NCBI GenBank assembly: GCA_963742875.1
Contig: CAVUNO010000015.1
Span: 248,001-312,000 of the forward strand
DNA from: Bog-532 sp963742875
GTDB lineage: Bacteria > Actinomycetota > Actinomycetes > Streptosporangiales > Streptosporangiaceae
Direction: 5' to 3'
DNA length: 64,000 nucleotides
The notes under the pieces are model-generated. The model was not told where the DNA came from. It did no database searches and saw only the letters and a list, made by a program, of their open reading frames with translations. Position numbers and translations under genes: made by a program. Positions 18,066-27,195 of this stretch are shown here, piece by piece. Position 1 is the stretch's first letter. The number at the start of each line of letters is the position of its first letter.

Positions 18066-19673
18066 TTAGTAACAGACGTTGGTGTGAATCTTGGGAGCGG
18101 GGACGGGGTGGATGAGCGCCTCGCGGGTCCGCGCGTCCGCCGGCCGGTGCAGGACCACATAGCCGTCGTCGCTGAAGATCAGGCGGTACCCGTGCGCCCG
18201 CAGGAACGACACCTCCTGGGCCTGCTGCGCCGGGGTACAGAACGGGAAGTCCAGGCCCTTGGTGTCCGCGACCACCCACGGTGCCCACCGCGGCGCACCG
18301 TCCAGCAGCAGCACGGTGTCCCGTCCCGACAGCCGCGGGCCGAGGTTGTCGGCCGCTTCCACCTCGACACCCGACGGCACCCGGGCGGTCGCCTGGTCGG
18401 CGGCTTGCATCCGCGCGCTGACCATGTAGTAGGTCGGGTGCAGCAGCTGGCCGAACGGCGAGAACGGGAGGTAGCCGATCGCCGCGACGAACACCACCGC
18501 CGCCCAGACGGTGGCCGGCGCCCAGCCCCGGTCCCAGCCCCGGTCCTTCCCGCGGGACAGCCGCAGCCCCGCGGCCCGCCAGCGGCGCTGCAGCCGGGCC
18601 GCGCCGTCGACCGCGGCGAGGAAGAGGATCATGACGATGAAGGCGTCGTACTGGAACTTGGCCTGCCACCACAGCGGGTACCCGGACGCCAGCATCCGTT
18701 CGGCCAGCAAGGGCACCGCAGCGAGGGTCAGCGGGGACGCCAGCGGCAGCAAGCCGAGCGGGACCAGCAGCCCGATCATCGTGCGCGCCTTCACCCCGGG
18801 GGTCACCAGGACGTGCAGCGCGTGCAGCGGGTGGGTGACGATGCCGACGGCGGCGCTCCCGGCGGTGCGGCCGAATTCGCCGTACGCCCAGTAGAAGCTG
18901 GCCGAGCCGCCGAAGGCGGGGATCAGGACGCGGCTGGCCAGCCAGGTCGCCGCGACGCCGCCGGTAAGGAAGGCGAGCCCGGTCCAGCGGCGCCTGGTCA
19001 CCAGCAGATAGCCGCCGTACCCGGCGATCAGCAGCCCCATGTCCTCTTTCACCAGGAGCAGGGCCACCGCGGCGAGGGTCGCAGGCAGGCGGCGCCCGGC
19101 CTGGAACCGTTCGGCCATCACCGCCGTGAGCACGGGGACGAACGCCACTTCGTGGAAGTCGAACGTGACCGCCGCCATGACCGGCAGGGACAGCGCGTAC
19201 GCCGCGGAGACGAAGTAGGCGCACGGGGCCCCGAGCTGGCGGTGCGTGAACGCCCACAGCGGCGGGATCGCCAGGGCGAACAGCACCGCTTGCGCGACGA
19301 GCAGCGTCGCGGGCCCGTCGTGGATCCAATACAGCGGCGCGAGCACGGCCAGGATCGGCGACCAGTGGTCGGACAGCAGCATGAAGTGCGCCGTCCCGCC
19401 GTCGGCCACGCCGCGGGCGATAGAGACCGGCGCGCTGAAGTGCGCGTAGCCGCGGACGCCCTGGTCGAAGATGACGAGGTCGAACGTGCTGGTCAGGAAG
19501 CACCGGAAACGGATGAGCGCGTAGACGGCGTAGATCAGCGCCGCGGCCGCGGTCAGGGCGCCCACCCGGATTGTGGTGGCCCACGAGTTCGGGGTGGGCG
19601 CGGCCTCCTGGCCGGACGGCCGGTGGCCGTCCGGGCGAGCCTGGGCTCCGTCAGCCTGCGCCGGACTGCTCAC
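18066..19673 (-). CDS. DUF2079 polytopic membrane protein
   Basis: About 535 residues with around ten membrane spans. DUF2079 signatures: 'FDLVIFDQGVRGYAHFSAPV', 'LLSDHWSPILAVLAPLYWI', 'VTFDFHEVAFVPVLTAVMAE' and 'LLLVKEDMGLLIAGYGGYLL'. The family shares topology with GT-C glycosyltransferases; a lipid-linked sugar transferase role is inference only. The C-terminal soluble part is 'EAADNLGPRLSGRDTVLLLD'. A paralogue is at 46088-47722. The GTG start at 19673 removes an implausible N-terminal extension. Confidence 0.88.
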   Translation of the reverse strand: MSSPAQADGAQARPDGHRPSGQEAAPTPNSWATTIRVGALTAAAALIYAVYALIRFRCFLTSTFDLVIFDQGVRGYAHFSAPVSIARGVADGGTAHFMLLSDHWSPILAVLAPLYWIHDGPATLLVAQAVLFALAIPPLWAFTHRQLGAPCAYFVSAAYALSLPVMAAVTFDFHEVAFVPVLTAVMAERFQAGRRLPATLAAVALLLVKEDMGLLIAGYGGYLLVTRRRWTGLAFLTGGVAATWLASRVLIPAFGGSASFYWAYGEFGRTAGSAAVGIVTHPLHALHVLVTPGVKARTMIGLLVPLGLLPLASPLTLAAVPLLAERMLASGYPLWWQAKFQYDAFIVMILFLAAVDGAARLQRRWRAAGLRLSRGKDRGWDRGWAPATVWAAVVFVAAIGYLPFSPFGQLLHPTYYMVSARMQAADQATARVPSGVEVEAADNLGPRLSGRDTVLLLDGAPRWAPWVVADTKGLDFPFCTPAQQAQEVSFLRAHGYRLIFSDDGYVVLHRPADARTREALIHPVPAPKIHTNVCY

Positions 19674-19756
19674 CGCTCGAAGCGTAGCAGCGGGTTCCGG
19701 CCCGGCACCTCCCCCGAGTGCCACCGGGCCTGGAACCAGACGGCTAGTCTCTTACC

Positions 19757-20500
19757 ATGACTCACGAGGGAAGCCGCGGCCCGGGGTCCCCGGGAACCGA
19801 GGCGAACCGGCCCCGCCCACGGCCGCCGACTCAGCCGCCGGGGAGCGCCCAGGCGGCGCACGGGCCGGGCCGTCAGCCCTCCCACGGAGGCGGTGTTCCC
19901 GCTCGTGACCGGGAACTACGTGCTCAGGGACGGGCCACCGTCAAGCGCCTGCTCGAAGCCGGCATGATTGAGTTCGAGGAGCGCGGATTCCACGGCGTCC
20001 GGGTCGACAACGTTGTCCGCCGCGCCGGCATCTCGCACGGCACCTTCTACCTCTACTTCTCCAACAAAGAGGACCTGTTCAAGGCCCTGCTGCTGGATGC
20101 GCTGCGCGATATGGAAGTCGTCGCCGGCGACTTCCCCATCGTCACCCGCGACGATGCGGGCAAGACCGTACTGCGACGCTGGGTACGGAAATTCTTTGAC
20201 GTCTACGCCGTGCACGCGACCGTCATCCGCATTCTCAGCCAGGCCGATCTGGTCCCGGAGGAAGTGTACGGAGACGGGCTGCAGATGCTGTTCAGCATCT
20301 CCGAAGCGATGACCACGGGCATGACCGCGGCCACCCGCACCGCCGGGCAGCTGCCCGAGCACGCGGAACTGACCGCCGTGGCGTGCCTGATGATGCTGGA
20401 ACGGGTGAACTACCTGCTCAGCGCCGAAGTGAAACTCCCCATCGACGAGATGGCCAACCGCATCGCGGACATCATGTTCGCGGCGTTCGCTCCCGCTTAG
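19757..20500 (+). CDS. TetR/AcrR-family transcriptional regulator
   Basis: A 247-residue repressor-type regulator. The N-terminal 50 residues are Pro/Gly-rich and disordered. The TetR HTH follows ('EERGFHGVRVDNVVRRAGIS' then 'GTFYLYFSNKEDLFKALL'), then an all-helical ligand-binding domain ('ILSQADLVPEEVYGDGLQML', 'VACLMMLERVNYLLSAEV'). It is divergent from the DUF2079 gene with 83 bp between and upstream of guaB1, so either could be its target. Ligand unknown. Confidence 0.9.
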   Translation: MTHEGSRGPGSPGTEANRPRPRPPTQPPGSAQAAHGPGRQPSHGGGVPARDRELRAQGRATVKRLLEAGMIEFEERGFHGVRVDNVVRRAGISHGTFYLYFSNKEDLFKALLLDALRDMEVVAGDFPIVTRDDAGKTVLRRWVRKFFDVYAVHATVIRILSQADLVPEEVYGDGLQMLFSISEAMTTGMTAATRTAGQLPEHAELTAVACLMMLERVNYLLSAEVKLPIDEMANRIADIMFAAFAPA

Positions 20501-20574
20501 CGGTTCCGCCCGCCGCCGGGACGGGGCCATCCCGGCGGCGGTAGCATCCGGCCGCAGCGGGCACAATCTATGGC

Positions 20575-22011
20575 GTGCGATTTATCGGCGAAACGGTCCC
20601 GGCCCAGGACCTTACCTACAGCGACGTCTTCATGGTGCCGAACCGGTCGGCGGTCGCCTCCCGGCTCGACGTGGAGCTGTCGACGCACGACGGCAGCGGG
20701 GCCACGATACCTCTCATCACGGCCAACATGACCGCGGTTTCCGGGCGGCGGATGGCCGAGACGGTGGCGCGCCGCGGCGGCCTGGCCGTGCTGCCGCAGG
20801 ACATCCCCGTGGACGTCGTGGCCGACGTGGTCGCCTGGGTGAAGTCCCGCGACCGGGTACACGACACGCCGATCACACTCGGCCCGTCGGACACCACGGG
20901 CGAGGCCCTCAGCCTGCTGCCCAAGCGCGCGCACGGGGCGGTCATCGTCATCGAGGACGGCAAGCCGGTCGGGGTCGTTACCGAGGCCGACTGCCAGGGC
21001 GTGGACCGCTTCACCCAGCTGTGCCAGGTCATGTCGGCGCACCCGGCGACCGTGCCCGCGGGCACCGACCCGGAGCGTGCGTTCAACCTGCTGCACGAGG
21101 GCCGGCACCGGCTGGCTCCGGTCGTCGACCCGACGGGGCACTGCGTCGGCATCCTGACCCGGACCGGGGCGCTGCGGGCCACGCTGTACCGTCCCGCCAT
21201 CGACGACGCGGGCCGGCTGCGGCTGGCCACCGCGATCGGCGTGAACGGTGACCCCGGCTCGAAGGCGAAGCTGCTGCTCGACGCGGGCGCCGACCTGATC
21301 GTGGTCGACACCGCGCACGGCCACCAGGAAAAGATGATCTGCGCGCTGCACCGGATCCGGGAGACCTGCCCCGACGCGCTCGTCGTAGCCGGCAACGTCG
21401 TCACCGCGGCCGGCGTCACTGACCTGGTCGAGGCCGGCGCGGACATCGTCAAGGTCGGCGTCGGGCCCGGCGCGATGTGCACCACCCGGATGATGACCGG
21501 GGTCGGCCGCCCGCAGTTCAGCGCCGTGCTGGAATGCGCGGCGGAGGCCCGTAGGCTGGGCGCGCACGTATGGGCCGACGGCGGCGTGCGGCACCCGCGT
21601 GACGTGGCGCTGGCGCTGGCCGCGGGCGCGTCCAGCGTGATGATCGGATCCTGGTTCGCCGGGACGCATGAGTCCCCGGGCGATCCGTTCCGCGACGCGG
21701 ACGGCCGGCTGTACAAGGAAAGCTTCGGGATGGCGTCTGCCCGGGCCGTCCGGCAGCGCAACGCGGTGGATTCACCGTTCGAACGGGCCCGCAAGGAGCT
21801 GTTCGAGGAGGGCATTTCCACCGCGCGGATGTACCTCGACCCGCGGCGCCCCGGTGTGGAGGACCTGATCGATTCGATCGTGGCCGGGCTGCGCAGCGCC
21901 TGCACCTACGCCGGCGCCCACAACCTGGAGGAGCTCCGGGAGCGGGCGGTCATCGGCCTGCAGAGCGCGTCCGGCTACAGCGAGGGCATGCCGCTGCCCG
22001 CCGGCTGGTAG
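20575..22011 (+). CDS. guaB1: GuaB1-family IMPDH-like protein (GMP reductase type)
   Basis: A 478-residue TIM barrel with a CBS-domain pair, shorter than GuaB2. 'DLTYSDVFMVPNRSAVASR' start, barrel strand 'GATIPLITANMTAVSGRRM', CBS pair about residues 95-210, 'ADLIVVDTAHGHQEKMICAL' and the catalytic loop 'GVGPGAMCTTRMMTGVGRPQ' with Cys. 'ADGGVRHPRDVALALAAGAS' binds phosphate. Mycobacterial GuaB1 has been shown to act as a GMP reductase (GMP to IMP), not as an IMP dehydrogenase. It therefore probably serves purine salvage. GTG start, weak ribosome binding site. Confidence 0.9.
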   Translation: MRFIGETVPAQDLTYSDVFMVPNRSAVASRLDVELSTHDGSGATIPLITANMTAVSGRRMAETVARRGGLAVLPQDIPVDVVADVVAWVKSRDRVHDTPITLGPSDTTGEALSLLPKRAHGAVIVIEDGKPVGVVTEADCQGVDRFTQLCQVMSAHPATVPAGTDPERAFNLLHEGRHRLAPVVDPTGHCVGILTRTGALRATLYRPAIDDAGRLRLATAIGVNGDPGSKAKLLLDAGADLIVVDTAHGHQEKMICALHRIRETCPDALVVAGNVVTAAGVTDLVEAGADIVKVGVGPGAMCTTRMMTGVGRPQFSAVLECAAEARRLGAHVWADGGVRHPRDVALALAAGASSVMIGSWFAGTHESPGDPFRDADGRLYKESFGMASARAVRQRNAVDSPFERARKELFEEGISTARMYLDPRRPGVEDLIDSIVAGLRSACTYAGAHNLEELRERAVIGLQSASGYSEGMPLPAGW

Positions 22012-22044
22012 CGGGGTCGGGGACGCTCCCGTGGACTCGCGCTC

Positions 22045-23121
22045 TCACGGGCCGTCGTTCCTCCTAGGGCCAGGCGCCGGAGCAGTCGTCGTCCAGGCTC
22101 CGGCGTCCAGGCTCCCGGCGTCCAGGCTCCCGGCGCCCAGGCTCCCGGTGCCCAGGCTCCCGGCGCCCAGGCTCTTGGCGCCCGCGCGGATCGCCTCGGC
22201 CGGGGAGGTACCCGCCGCTGCGGCGGCGCCGGCGGCCTCAGCCGCTTCCTCGGCGGAGGCCTCGTCCGGATCGTCGGCCGGCGGCAGGTCCAGCAGCGCC
22301 GGGTCCATGGACCCGGACGCGTTCCCGGCCAGGGCCCCGCCCGCGACGCCGGCCCGTTGCTGGGCCACGGGCGCACCCGCAGTCGCCGCGACCCAGCCGC
22401 CGATCCGGTCAACCAGCGCTGGACGGCACGCGGACTCGGCGTGCCCGAATCCCGGTACGAGCCATAGCTCCTTCGGGTCCCGCGCGGCGTCATAAAGCTC
22501 ATGAGCGTGATCCACGGGGAAGTACGGGTCCTGGTCGCCGTGCACGATCAGCAGCGGAATGGGCGAGACCTGCGCGGCGGCCTGATCGGGCGGCATGGGC
22601 GTCGGGTTCCACTGGACGGGGCTGATCCGCGTTTTCATCAGCATCCTGGTGGCCAGCCGGCCGACGCGATGCTCCACGGCGAAATGCACGCGGCGCATCC
22701 GCTCCGTCCCGCGGTAGTACCAGTGCCCCGGGCCACTCACCGAGACCGCCGCGTCGAGGCCGCCGATCAGTCCGGCGTGCCGGATGACGATCGACGCGCC
22801 CATCGAGAACCCAACCGCTGCGACCCGCTCGTAACCCAGCTCCCGCGCGTAGTTGACCGCGACGTCAAGGTCCCGGATCTCGCGGTCACCCATGGTGGAC
22901 AGGCCGCCGGAACGCCCGTGCCCGCGGAAGTCGAAGCTCACGACGCCCGCGATCCGGTTGAGGCGGGTGGAGATGCTCCATACGGCGGGCCGCTGCCAGG
23001 ACAGCGTGAACCCGTGCGCCAGCACGATGGCAAGATCACTTTCCTGCGGGAGATGCACGGCGTCGATGGGGACGCCGTCGTCGGTTACCAGGGTCTTTGC
23101 CATCGTCACTGGTGTAGCCAT
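22045..23121 (-). CDS. Alpha/beta hydrolase with repeat-rich C-terminal tail
   Basis: Serine hydrolase fold of about 260 residues: 'LAIVLAHGFTLSW' (oxyanion), 'GVVSFDFRGHGRSGG', the nucleophile elbow 'AAVGFSMGASIVIRH', 'LLIVHGDQDPYFPVDHAHEL' (acid) and 'LVPGFGHAE' (His). Probably an esterase or lipase-like enzyme. The last 100 residues are Ala/Glu-rich and end in 15-nt repeats that encode GAGSL/GTGSL/GAGSLDAG; neighbouring unrelated genes carry similar 15-nt repeats. Start chosen at MATPVT; ATG at 23130 or 23103 are possible. Confidence 0.83.
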   Translation of the reverse strand: MATPVTMAKTLVTDDGVPIDAVHLPQESDLAIVLAHGFTLSWQRPAVWSISTRLNRIAGVVSFDFRGHGRSGGLSTMGDREIRDLDVAVNYARELGYERVAAVGFSMGASIVIRHAGLIGGLDAAVSVSGPGHWYYRGTERMRRVHFAVEHRVGRLATRMLMKTRISPVQWNPTPMPPDQAAAQVSPIPLLIVHGDQDPYFPVDHAHELYDAARDPKELWLVPGFGHAESACRPALVDRIGGWVAATAGAPVAQQRAGVAGGALAGNASGSMDPALLDLPPADDPDEASAEEAAEAAGAAAAAGTSPAEAIRAGAKSLGAGSLGTGSLGAGSLDAGSLDAGAWTTTAPAPGPRRNDGP

Positions 23122-23391
23122 ATATCCCATTGTGCGGTCGGACGAGACCACGGCGCACCCGGGGATCGCCGTCCGCGCTCGGCCGGCCGCCGCACGGGAC
23201 GCGTCTGCGCACGACCGGCGGCCGCACGGGACGCATCTGCGCACGCTGGAAAGGCGCCTCAACGGAGCCCTCGTAACAACCTGGGCACGGCCGGCTGACA
23301 AGGGTTTCATTCCCCCCGCGATGCGGAACCTTCGCGACACCGTCCCAGCGCCTTGCCCGCAGTAGGCGCCGCGGACACGGGGAGGCCGATG

Positions 23392-24207
23392 ATGGGTACC
23401 TGGAAGACGCGCGCATCTGCCGCATCCGTCACCGGTGCGTGCGTGTTCGCGCTGGTGACGGGCGCGGGGGCCGTGTTCGCCGGTGACTGGTGGGGACAGC
23501 ACCACGGGCCGGTGGTGGTTCAGTTCATCAACGGGCCAGCTGGCGATACCCAGGCGAAACAGTCACAGGCTGGTCGGGTCCACGCGCGCAGATCGCCGGG
23601 ACTCACTAAATCCACCGTCCCGGCCGGACCGGAAAGCGATGTGAACAAGCCCTACACCCAGACCAGCCAGGTTTCCCCGGCGCCACTGCGCGCGGCGGCG
23701 CGGGCTGCGCCCAGAATGGCCCCGTGTGGCTCCACGACGGCGGAGACCGGGCCCACGATGGTCCAGACCGGGGCCTCCGCGCCGGTCAGGACCGTCTGCG
23801 CCAGCTCCCCGGCCGCGCCGTCGAGTCCCGCGCCGTCGAGTCCCGCGCCGTCGAGTCCCGCGCCGTCGAGTCCCGCGCCGTCGAGTCCCGCGCCGTCGAG
23901 TCCCGCGCCGTCGAGTCCCGCGCCGTCGAGTCCCGCGCCGCCGAGTCCCGCGCCGCCGAGTCCCGCGCCGCCGAGTCCCGCGCCGCCGAGTCCCGCGCCG
24001 CCGAGTCCCGCGCCGCCGAGTCCCGCGCCGCCGAGTCCCGCGCCGCCGAGTCCCGCGCCGCCAAGTCCCGCGCCGTCGTACTCGGCGCCAAGCTCCGTAC
24101 CGCCAAGCTGGGGACCGCCAAGCTGGGGACCGCCAAGCTGGGGGCCCCCGGCCACGAACACGGCAGAACCTGCCGGTCCGCCGCCGTCCTCGGCACCTTG
24201 GTCCTGA
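23392..24207 (+). CDS. Secreted Pro/Ser pentapeptide-repeat protein
   Basis: No family recognised. Signal-peptide-like N-terminus 'WKTRASAASVTGACVFALVT' with a likely cleavage after 'AVFA', then about 85 residues of Ala/Thr/Pro-rich sequence. Seventeen copies of SSPAP/PSPAP, encoded by 15-nt units, follow, and the end is 'PSWGPPSWGPPSWGPP'. ATG at 23392 has GGAGG 6 nt upstream. It resembles wall-spanning Pro-rich linkers, but no anchoring motif or catalytic domain follows. All three plus-strand frames stay open over the repeat, which explains the long overlapping frames here. Confidence 0.6.
   Translation: MGTWKTRASAASVTGACVFALVTGAGAVFAGDWWGQHHGPVVVQFINGPAGDTQAKQSQAGRVHARRSPGLTKSTVPAGPESDVNKPYTQTSQVSPAPLRAAARAAPRMAPCGSTTAETGPTMVQTGASAPVRTVCASSPAAPSSPAPSSPAPSSPAPSSPAPSSPAPSSPAPSSPAPSSPAPPSPAPPSPAPPSPAPPSPAPPSPAPPSPAPPSPAPPSPAPPSPAPSYSAPSSVPPSWGPPSWGPPSWGPPATNTAEPAGPPPSSAPWS
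23821..24075 (+). repeat. 15-nt minisatellite, 17 copies (SSPAP)
   Basis: Seventeen units of tcgagtcccgcgccg. The first eight begin tcg, the next eight begin ccg and the last begins cca, otherwise without change. The block-wise substitution indicates duplication in multi-unit steps. No spacers, so not CRISPR. Confidence 0.93.
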
Positions 24208-24311
24208 GTCTCGGGTCCTGAGGCTCGCCTGGGTCAGGCCCCCCGGCGGCCCGCCGGCCGGCTATCCGCCCCTCAGCGCGGGCGCCGCGTACGGCGGTGG
24301 AGCCGGGCCAG

Positions 24312-24349
24312 CGTCTGCCCCCGGCACGCGGGGGTGCCGGGGGCAGACG
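24312..24349. terminator. Perfect 16-bp hairpin, bidirectional terminator
   Basis: Arms cgtctgcccccggcac and gtgccgggggcagacg flank a 6-nt loop. It lies between the convergent repeat-protein gene and the ammonium transporter gene, 38 bp from the latter's stop. No T-run on either side. Confidence 0.75.
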
Positions 24350-24386
24350 TAGGGCGCGAGCGGGACTTTAAGGAGACGGGACTGGT

Positions 24387-25802
24387 TCAGGGATCTTCGG
24401 TCGTCGCCTTGGCCCGTGGTGGTTCCAGCGTGGTGGGCGAGGCCTCGGAGAACGATTCCGAGGCACGGCTCGCCGAGACGCTGATCAGGTCGTCGGAGGG
24501 GTACGCCTCTTCGCCGTGCACCGCCACGTCGCCGATCTCCAGCTGCTCGTCGGGTATCCGGAGCTTCATGAACAGCCCGAGCACCCGGAGGATAATGAAC
24601 GTGACGGCCCCGTCCCAGATGATGACGGTCAGGGCGGCTCCGGCCTGGATGGCCAGCTGCTTCGGGTGCCCGTAGAACAGGCCCGCACCGCTGAACGAGG
24701 CGGTCTTGCCGAGTCCCAGGTACTCGATCATGTTCGGGTCGGCGAGCAAGCCGACCAGCAGGCCGCCGAACAGTCCGGCGATGCCGTGGGTGTAGACCAC
24801 CCCGAGCGCATCGTCCACCTTGTTGAACGGCCACACGTACCTGGGCAGGAACGTCCAGGCCACCCAGACGACCGCCGAGCACACCAGGCCGATCACGATG
24901 GCGCCGAGGCCGTTGACGAAACCGGCGGCGGGCGTAATGCCGACCAGGCCGCAGATCATGCCGTTGAGGCCGCCGAGGAACGTCGGCTTCTTCTCCTTGC
25001 TCAGGAACATGTCCATGAAGATCCACGTCATCATGGCCACTGCGGTCGCGACGTTGGTGTTGACGACCGCGGCGGCGGCGTCCGCACCGGCGAAGTACGG
25101 GTCACCGCCGTTGAAGCCGTTCCAGCCGAGCCACAGGATTCCGGCGCCGACGGCCACGAACATCAGGTTGTTCGGAATCGCCCGTTCGCGGTCACGCGCC
25201 AGGCGCGGCCCGATGACGGCGGCCGCGACGAACCCGGACGTACCCGCGGCCAGGTGGATGACGTAGCCACCACTGAAGTCGAGAGCGCCCTGGCCTGCCC
25301 AGTAGCCGCCACCCCAGAGCAGGAACGCGTTGACCGCATACGCGAAGGTGATCCACAGCGGAACGAAGAGCACCCAGACCTTGAAGCTGATCCGGCCGAG
25401 CACGCTGCCGATGAACAGGATCGGGGTGATCGCGGCGAACACAAACTGGAAGTAGACGAGCGAGGCCTGCGGGAACCGGAATTTGGGCATCAGGCCGTCC
25501 AGCAAGGGGACGTTCGCCTGCCCTTGCAGGGCGTTGTGCCCGAGGACGGTCCCCGGTATCCCGACGAACGTGCTGATCCACGGGTGGCCAAAGCCCATGT
25601 TAAAGGCCCACAGGACCCACGTGATGAGGACCAGGCAGAACGTGCTGAACACCATCAGCACGGTGTTCATGGCCCATTTCTTCTGGACGAGGCCGCCGTA
25701 GAGGACGGCCAGGGCGGGAATGCTCATCAAGCCGACAAGCGTGGCGGCTGTCATCTGCCAGGAGTTGTCTCCGGCATTCAGCCATGCTGGATAGGGAACC
25801 AC
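24387..25802 (-). CDS. amt: Ammonium transporter (Amt/AmtB)
   Basis: An 11-span NH4+/NH3 channel of 471 residues. 'WQMTAATLVGLMSIPALAVL' opens the first helix, 'GLVQKKWAMNTVLMVFSTFC' follows, then 'DFSGGYVIHLAAGTSGFVAA' with the conserved Asp and a pore His, 'GWNGFNGGDPYFAGADAAAA' and 'VVYTHGIAGLFGGLLVGLLA' with the second pore His. The cytoplasmic tail is acidic and Ser-rich. GTG start with GGAGG 10 nt upstream. There is no glnK next to it, which is unusual for actinobacteria, where amt-glnK-glnD is common. Confidence 0.93.
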   Translation of the reverse strand: MVPYPAWLNAGDNSWQMTAATLVGLMSIPALAVLYGGLVQKKWAMNTVLMVFSTFCLVLITWVLWAFNMGFGHPWISTFVGIPGTVLGHNALQGQANVPLLDGLMPKFRFPQASLVYFQFVFAAITPILFIGSVLGRISFKVWVLFVPLWITFAYAVNAFLLWGGGYWAGQGALDFSGGYVIHLAAGTSGFVAAAVIGPRLARDRERAIPNNLMFVAVGAGILWLGWNGFNGGDPYFAGADAAAAVVNTNVATAVAMMTWIFMDMFLSKEKKPTFLGGLNGMICGLVGITPAAGFVNGLGAIVIGLVCSAVVWVAWTFLPRYVWPFNKVDDALGVVYTHGIAGLFGGLLVGLLADPNMIEYLGLGKTASFSGAGLFYGHPKQLAIQAGAALTVIIWDGAVTFIILRVLGLFMKLRIPDEQLEIGDVAVHGEEAYPSDDLISVSASRASESFSEASPTTLEPPRAKATTEDP

Positions 25803-26426
25803 TGCTCTGCGCCTCCAGGGGGGCTACCTTGGAAGGGCCATTCGGGTTTCCAGGGGTCTCCCCCAGGGGCCTATGCGGACCCACCCCGGCCGCTCCGATG
25901 CTTTTCACGGAACGCCTCCATGTCTCCCATGTGCGGGTTTCCGGCTCATTTCCCGTTTGTTACGTGGCCGGTAACGCATCAGGTCTTCGGCGGTCCGATG
26001 TTTCCAATGTGTGTCGAAGCCCCGCTCGGCGACCGTCGAATCGCCCCGTGGGCCCCATTTCACACCAGGGCCGTACCAGACTTTTCGGCGGTCTGGCCGT
26101 TACCTGACCCGGTGACGTATCGCACGTCAGGCACGGTGAGGACGGCATTCTGGCCGGTCGGCCGGGGCCGGAATCGGCCGGGCGGGCGGCGGAGGGAAGG
26201 GGATGTACCCGATGTCACCTTCCGGTAACGGTATTGCGATGAGCCCTTCAACACACGGGGCCGGTCCTCGCGGCCGTGGCGGAGCTGGGGTTCATCCCCG
26301 ACGGAGCGGCCCGGGCGCGCATCCGGCAACCCGGCGAGACCGCGTTCGAGGTGCTCTATTCCATGATCAACCGTGAAATCATCCGCGCGGGGCCTGCGCC
26401 TGACGGTCCCGGTGACCCTGATGTGA
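25803..26426. other. Long amt upstream region
   Basis: About 620 bp without a convincing gene. It contains a GlnR-like array (25937-25975) and further GTTAC/GGTGAC-type half-sites near 26098-26117. A plus-strand frame from 26276 ('FEVLYSMINREIIRAG') may be a gene remnant, but it has no recognisable family and runs into the LON gene. Confidence 0.45.
25937..25975 (-). promoter_or_regulatory. Candidate GlnR operator upstream of amt
   Basis: On the minus strand the order is GTTAC-N7-GTAAC-N6-GAAAT-N6-GAAAC, close to the actinomycete GlnR pattern GTnAC-N6-GnAAC repeated. It lies about 135 bp upstream of the amt GTG. One spacer is 7 instead of 6. Nitrogen-limitation control would fit amt. Confidence 0.4.
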
Positions 26427-27095
26427 TCAGTTCGGGTTGTAGGGCGCGTACCGAAGGTCAGGAGCGGGGCGCGCGGTCAGGGTGCGGAGCATCGTCGTCT
26501 CACGCTGCAGCATGGCCCGTTCGGCATTCAATCGGCTCAGCGAGTCCGGTTCGGCCAGCAGGCCCTGACGGTCCGGCAGGTCGATGATCATGGTGGCCGC
26601 AACCAGGTAGGAGAGCAGGACGGGTTCGTCGGGCAGGTCGGGGACACTGACCTGGGCCAGCCCGCGTTCGGAGAGCGCGGCCACGTAGTCGCGGAAGGAG
26701 GCGGCGACGAGCCGGGCCGCGCGGCCCGCTTCGGCACTGTCGCCGTCGTCCTCGTCCAGGAATTCGACATCGCCCTGCAGGTAGGGACGTGACTCGTCGA
26801 GGGCCTCCAGGCGGAACCGCTGGGTGCCCACGGTGACCAGGTTGAAGCGGCCGTCGTCGTGCTCCTCGGTCTCCCGCAGCGTCGCGGTGCAGCCCACCCC
26901 GTACAGGGACGAGACGCCCTCCACCCCGGTCTCGCGGCCCTTCCGGATGGCGATGACCCCGAACCGTCTCGGCTCCGGGCCGTCCAGCAGCTCGTGAACG
27001 AGCTGCCGGTACCGCTCCTCGAAGATGTGCAGCGGCAGCAGCAGGCCGGGGAACAGAACTGTACCCAGCGGGAACAGCGGCAGCCTTTCGCTCAT
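26427..27095 (-). CDS. LON N-terminal-domain (substrate-binding) protein
   Basis: A 222-residue protein made only of the Lon N-terminal (PUA-like) domain: 'MSERLPLFPLGTVLFPGLLL', then 'LHIFEERYRQLVHELLDGPE', 'FGVIAIRKGRETGVEG' and 'RFNLVTVGTQRFRLEALDES', ending in a helical bundle. It has no AAA or protease domain. Stand-alone LON-domain proteins are widespread in actinobacteria, but their substrate is not known. Confidence 0.92.
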   Translation of the reverse strand: MSERLPLFPLGTVLFPGLLLPLHIFEERYRQLVHELLDGPEPRRFGVIAIRKGRETGVEGVSSLYGVGCTATLRETEEHDDGRFNLVTVGTQRFRLEALDESRPYLQGDVEFLDEDDGDSAEAGRAARLVAASFRDYVAALSERGLAQVSVPDLPDEPVLLSYLVAATMIIDLPDRQGLLAEPDSLSRLNAERAMLQRETTMLRTLTARPAPDLRYAPYNPN

Positions 27096-27195
27096 GCCGT
27101 GACACTATGCCGGTCTCGCCGCAAGGGCCACACTCGGTCATCCGCGGCGGCCGGCAGGTAACCGGCCGGAAACATGGGGCCACGAGGATGGGATA

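Noticed and set aside
18001..19760. Two 500+ residue frames (one per strand) overlapping the DUF2079 gene
   Set aside because: Composition is His/Arg/Gly-rich without domains, while the third frame encodes a clear DUF2079 membrane protein.
23821..24075. CRISPR-like regular repeat
   Set aside because: Units are contiguous 15-mers with no spacers, and they encode a pentapeptide repeat.
26276..26587. Plus-strand 103-residue frame upstream of the LON gene
   Set aside because: The first 45 residues look somewhat gene-like, but no family is recognisable and the rest is antisense to the LON gene. Mentioned only as a possible remnant.
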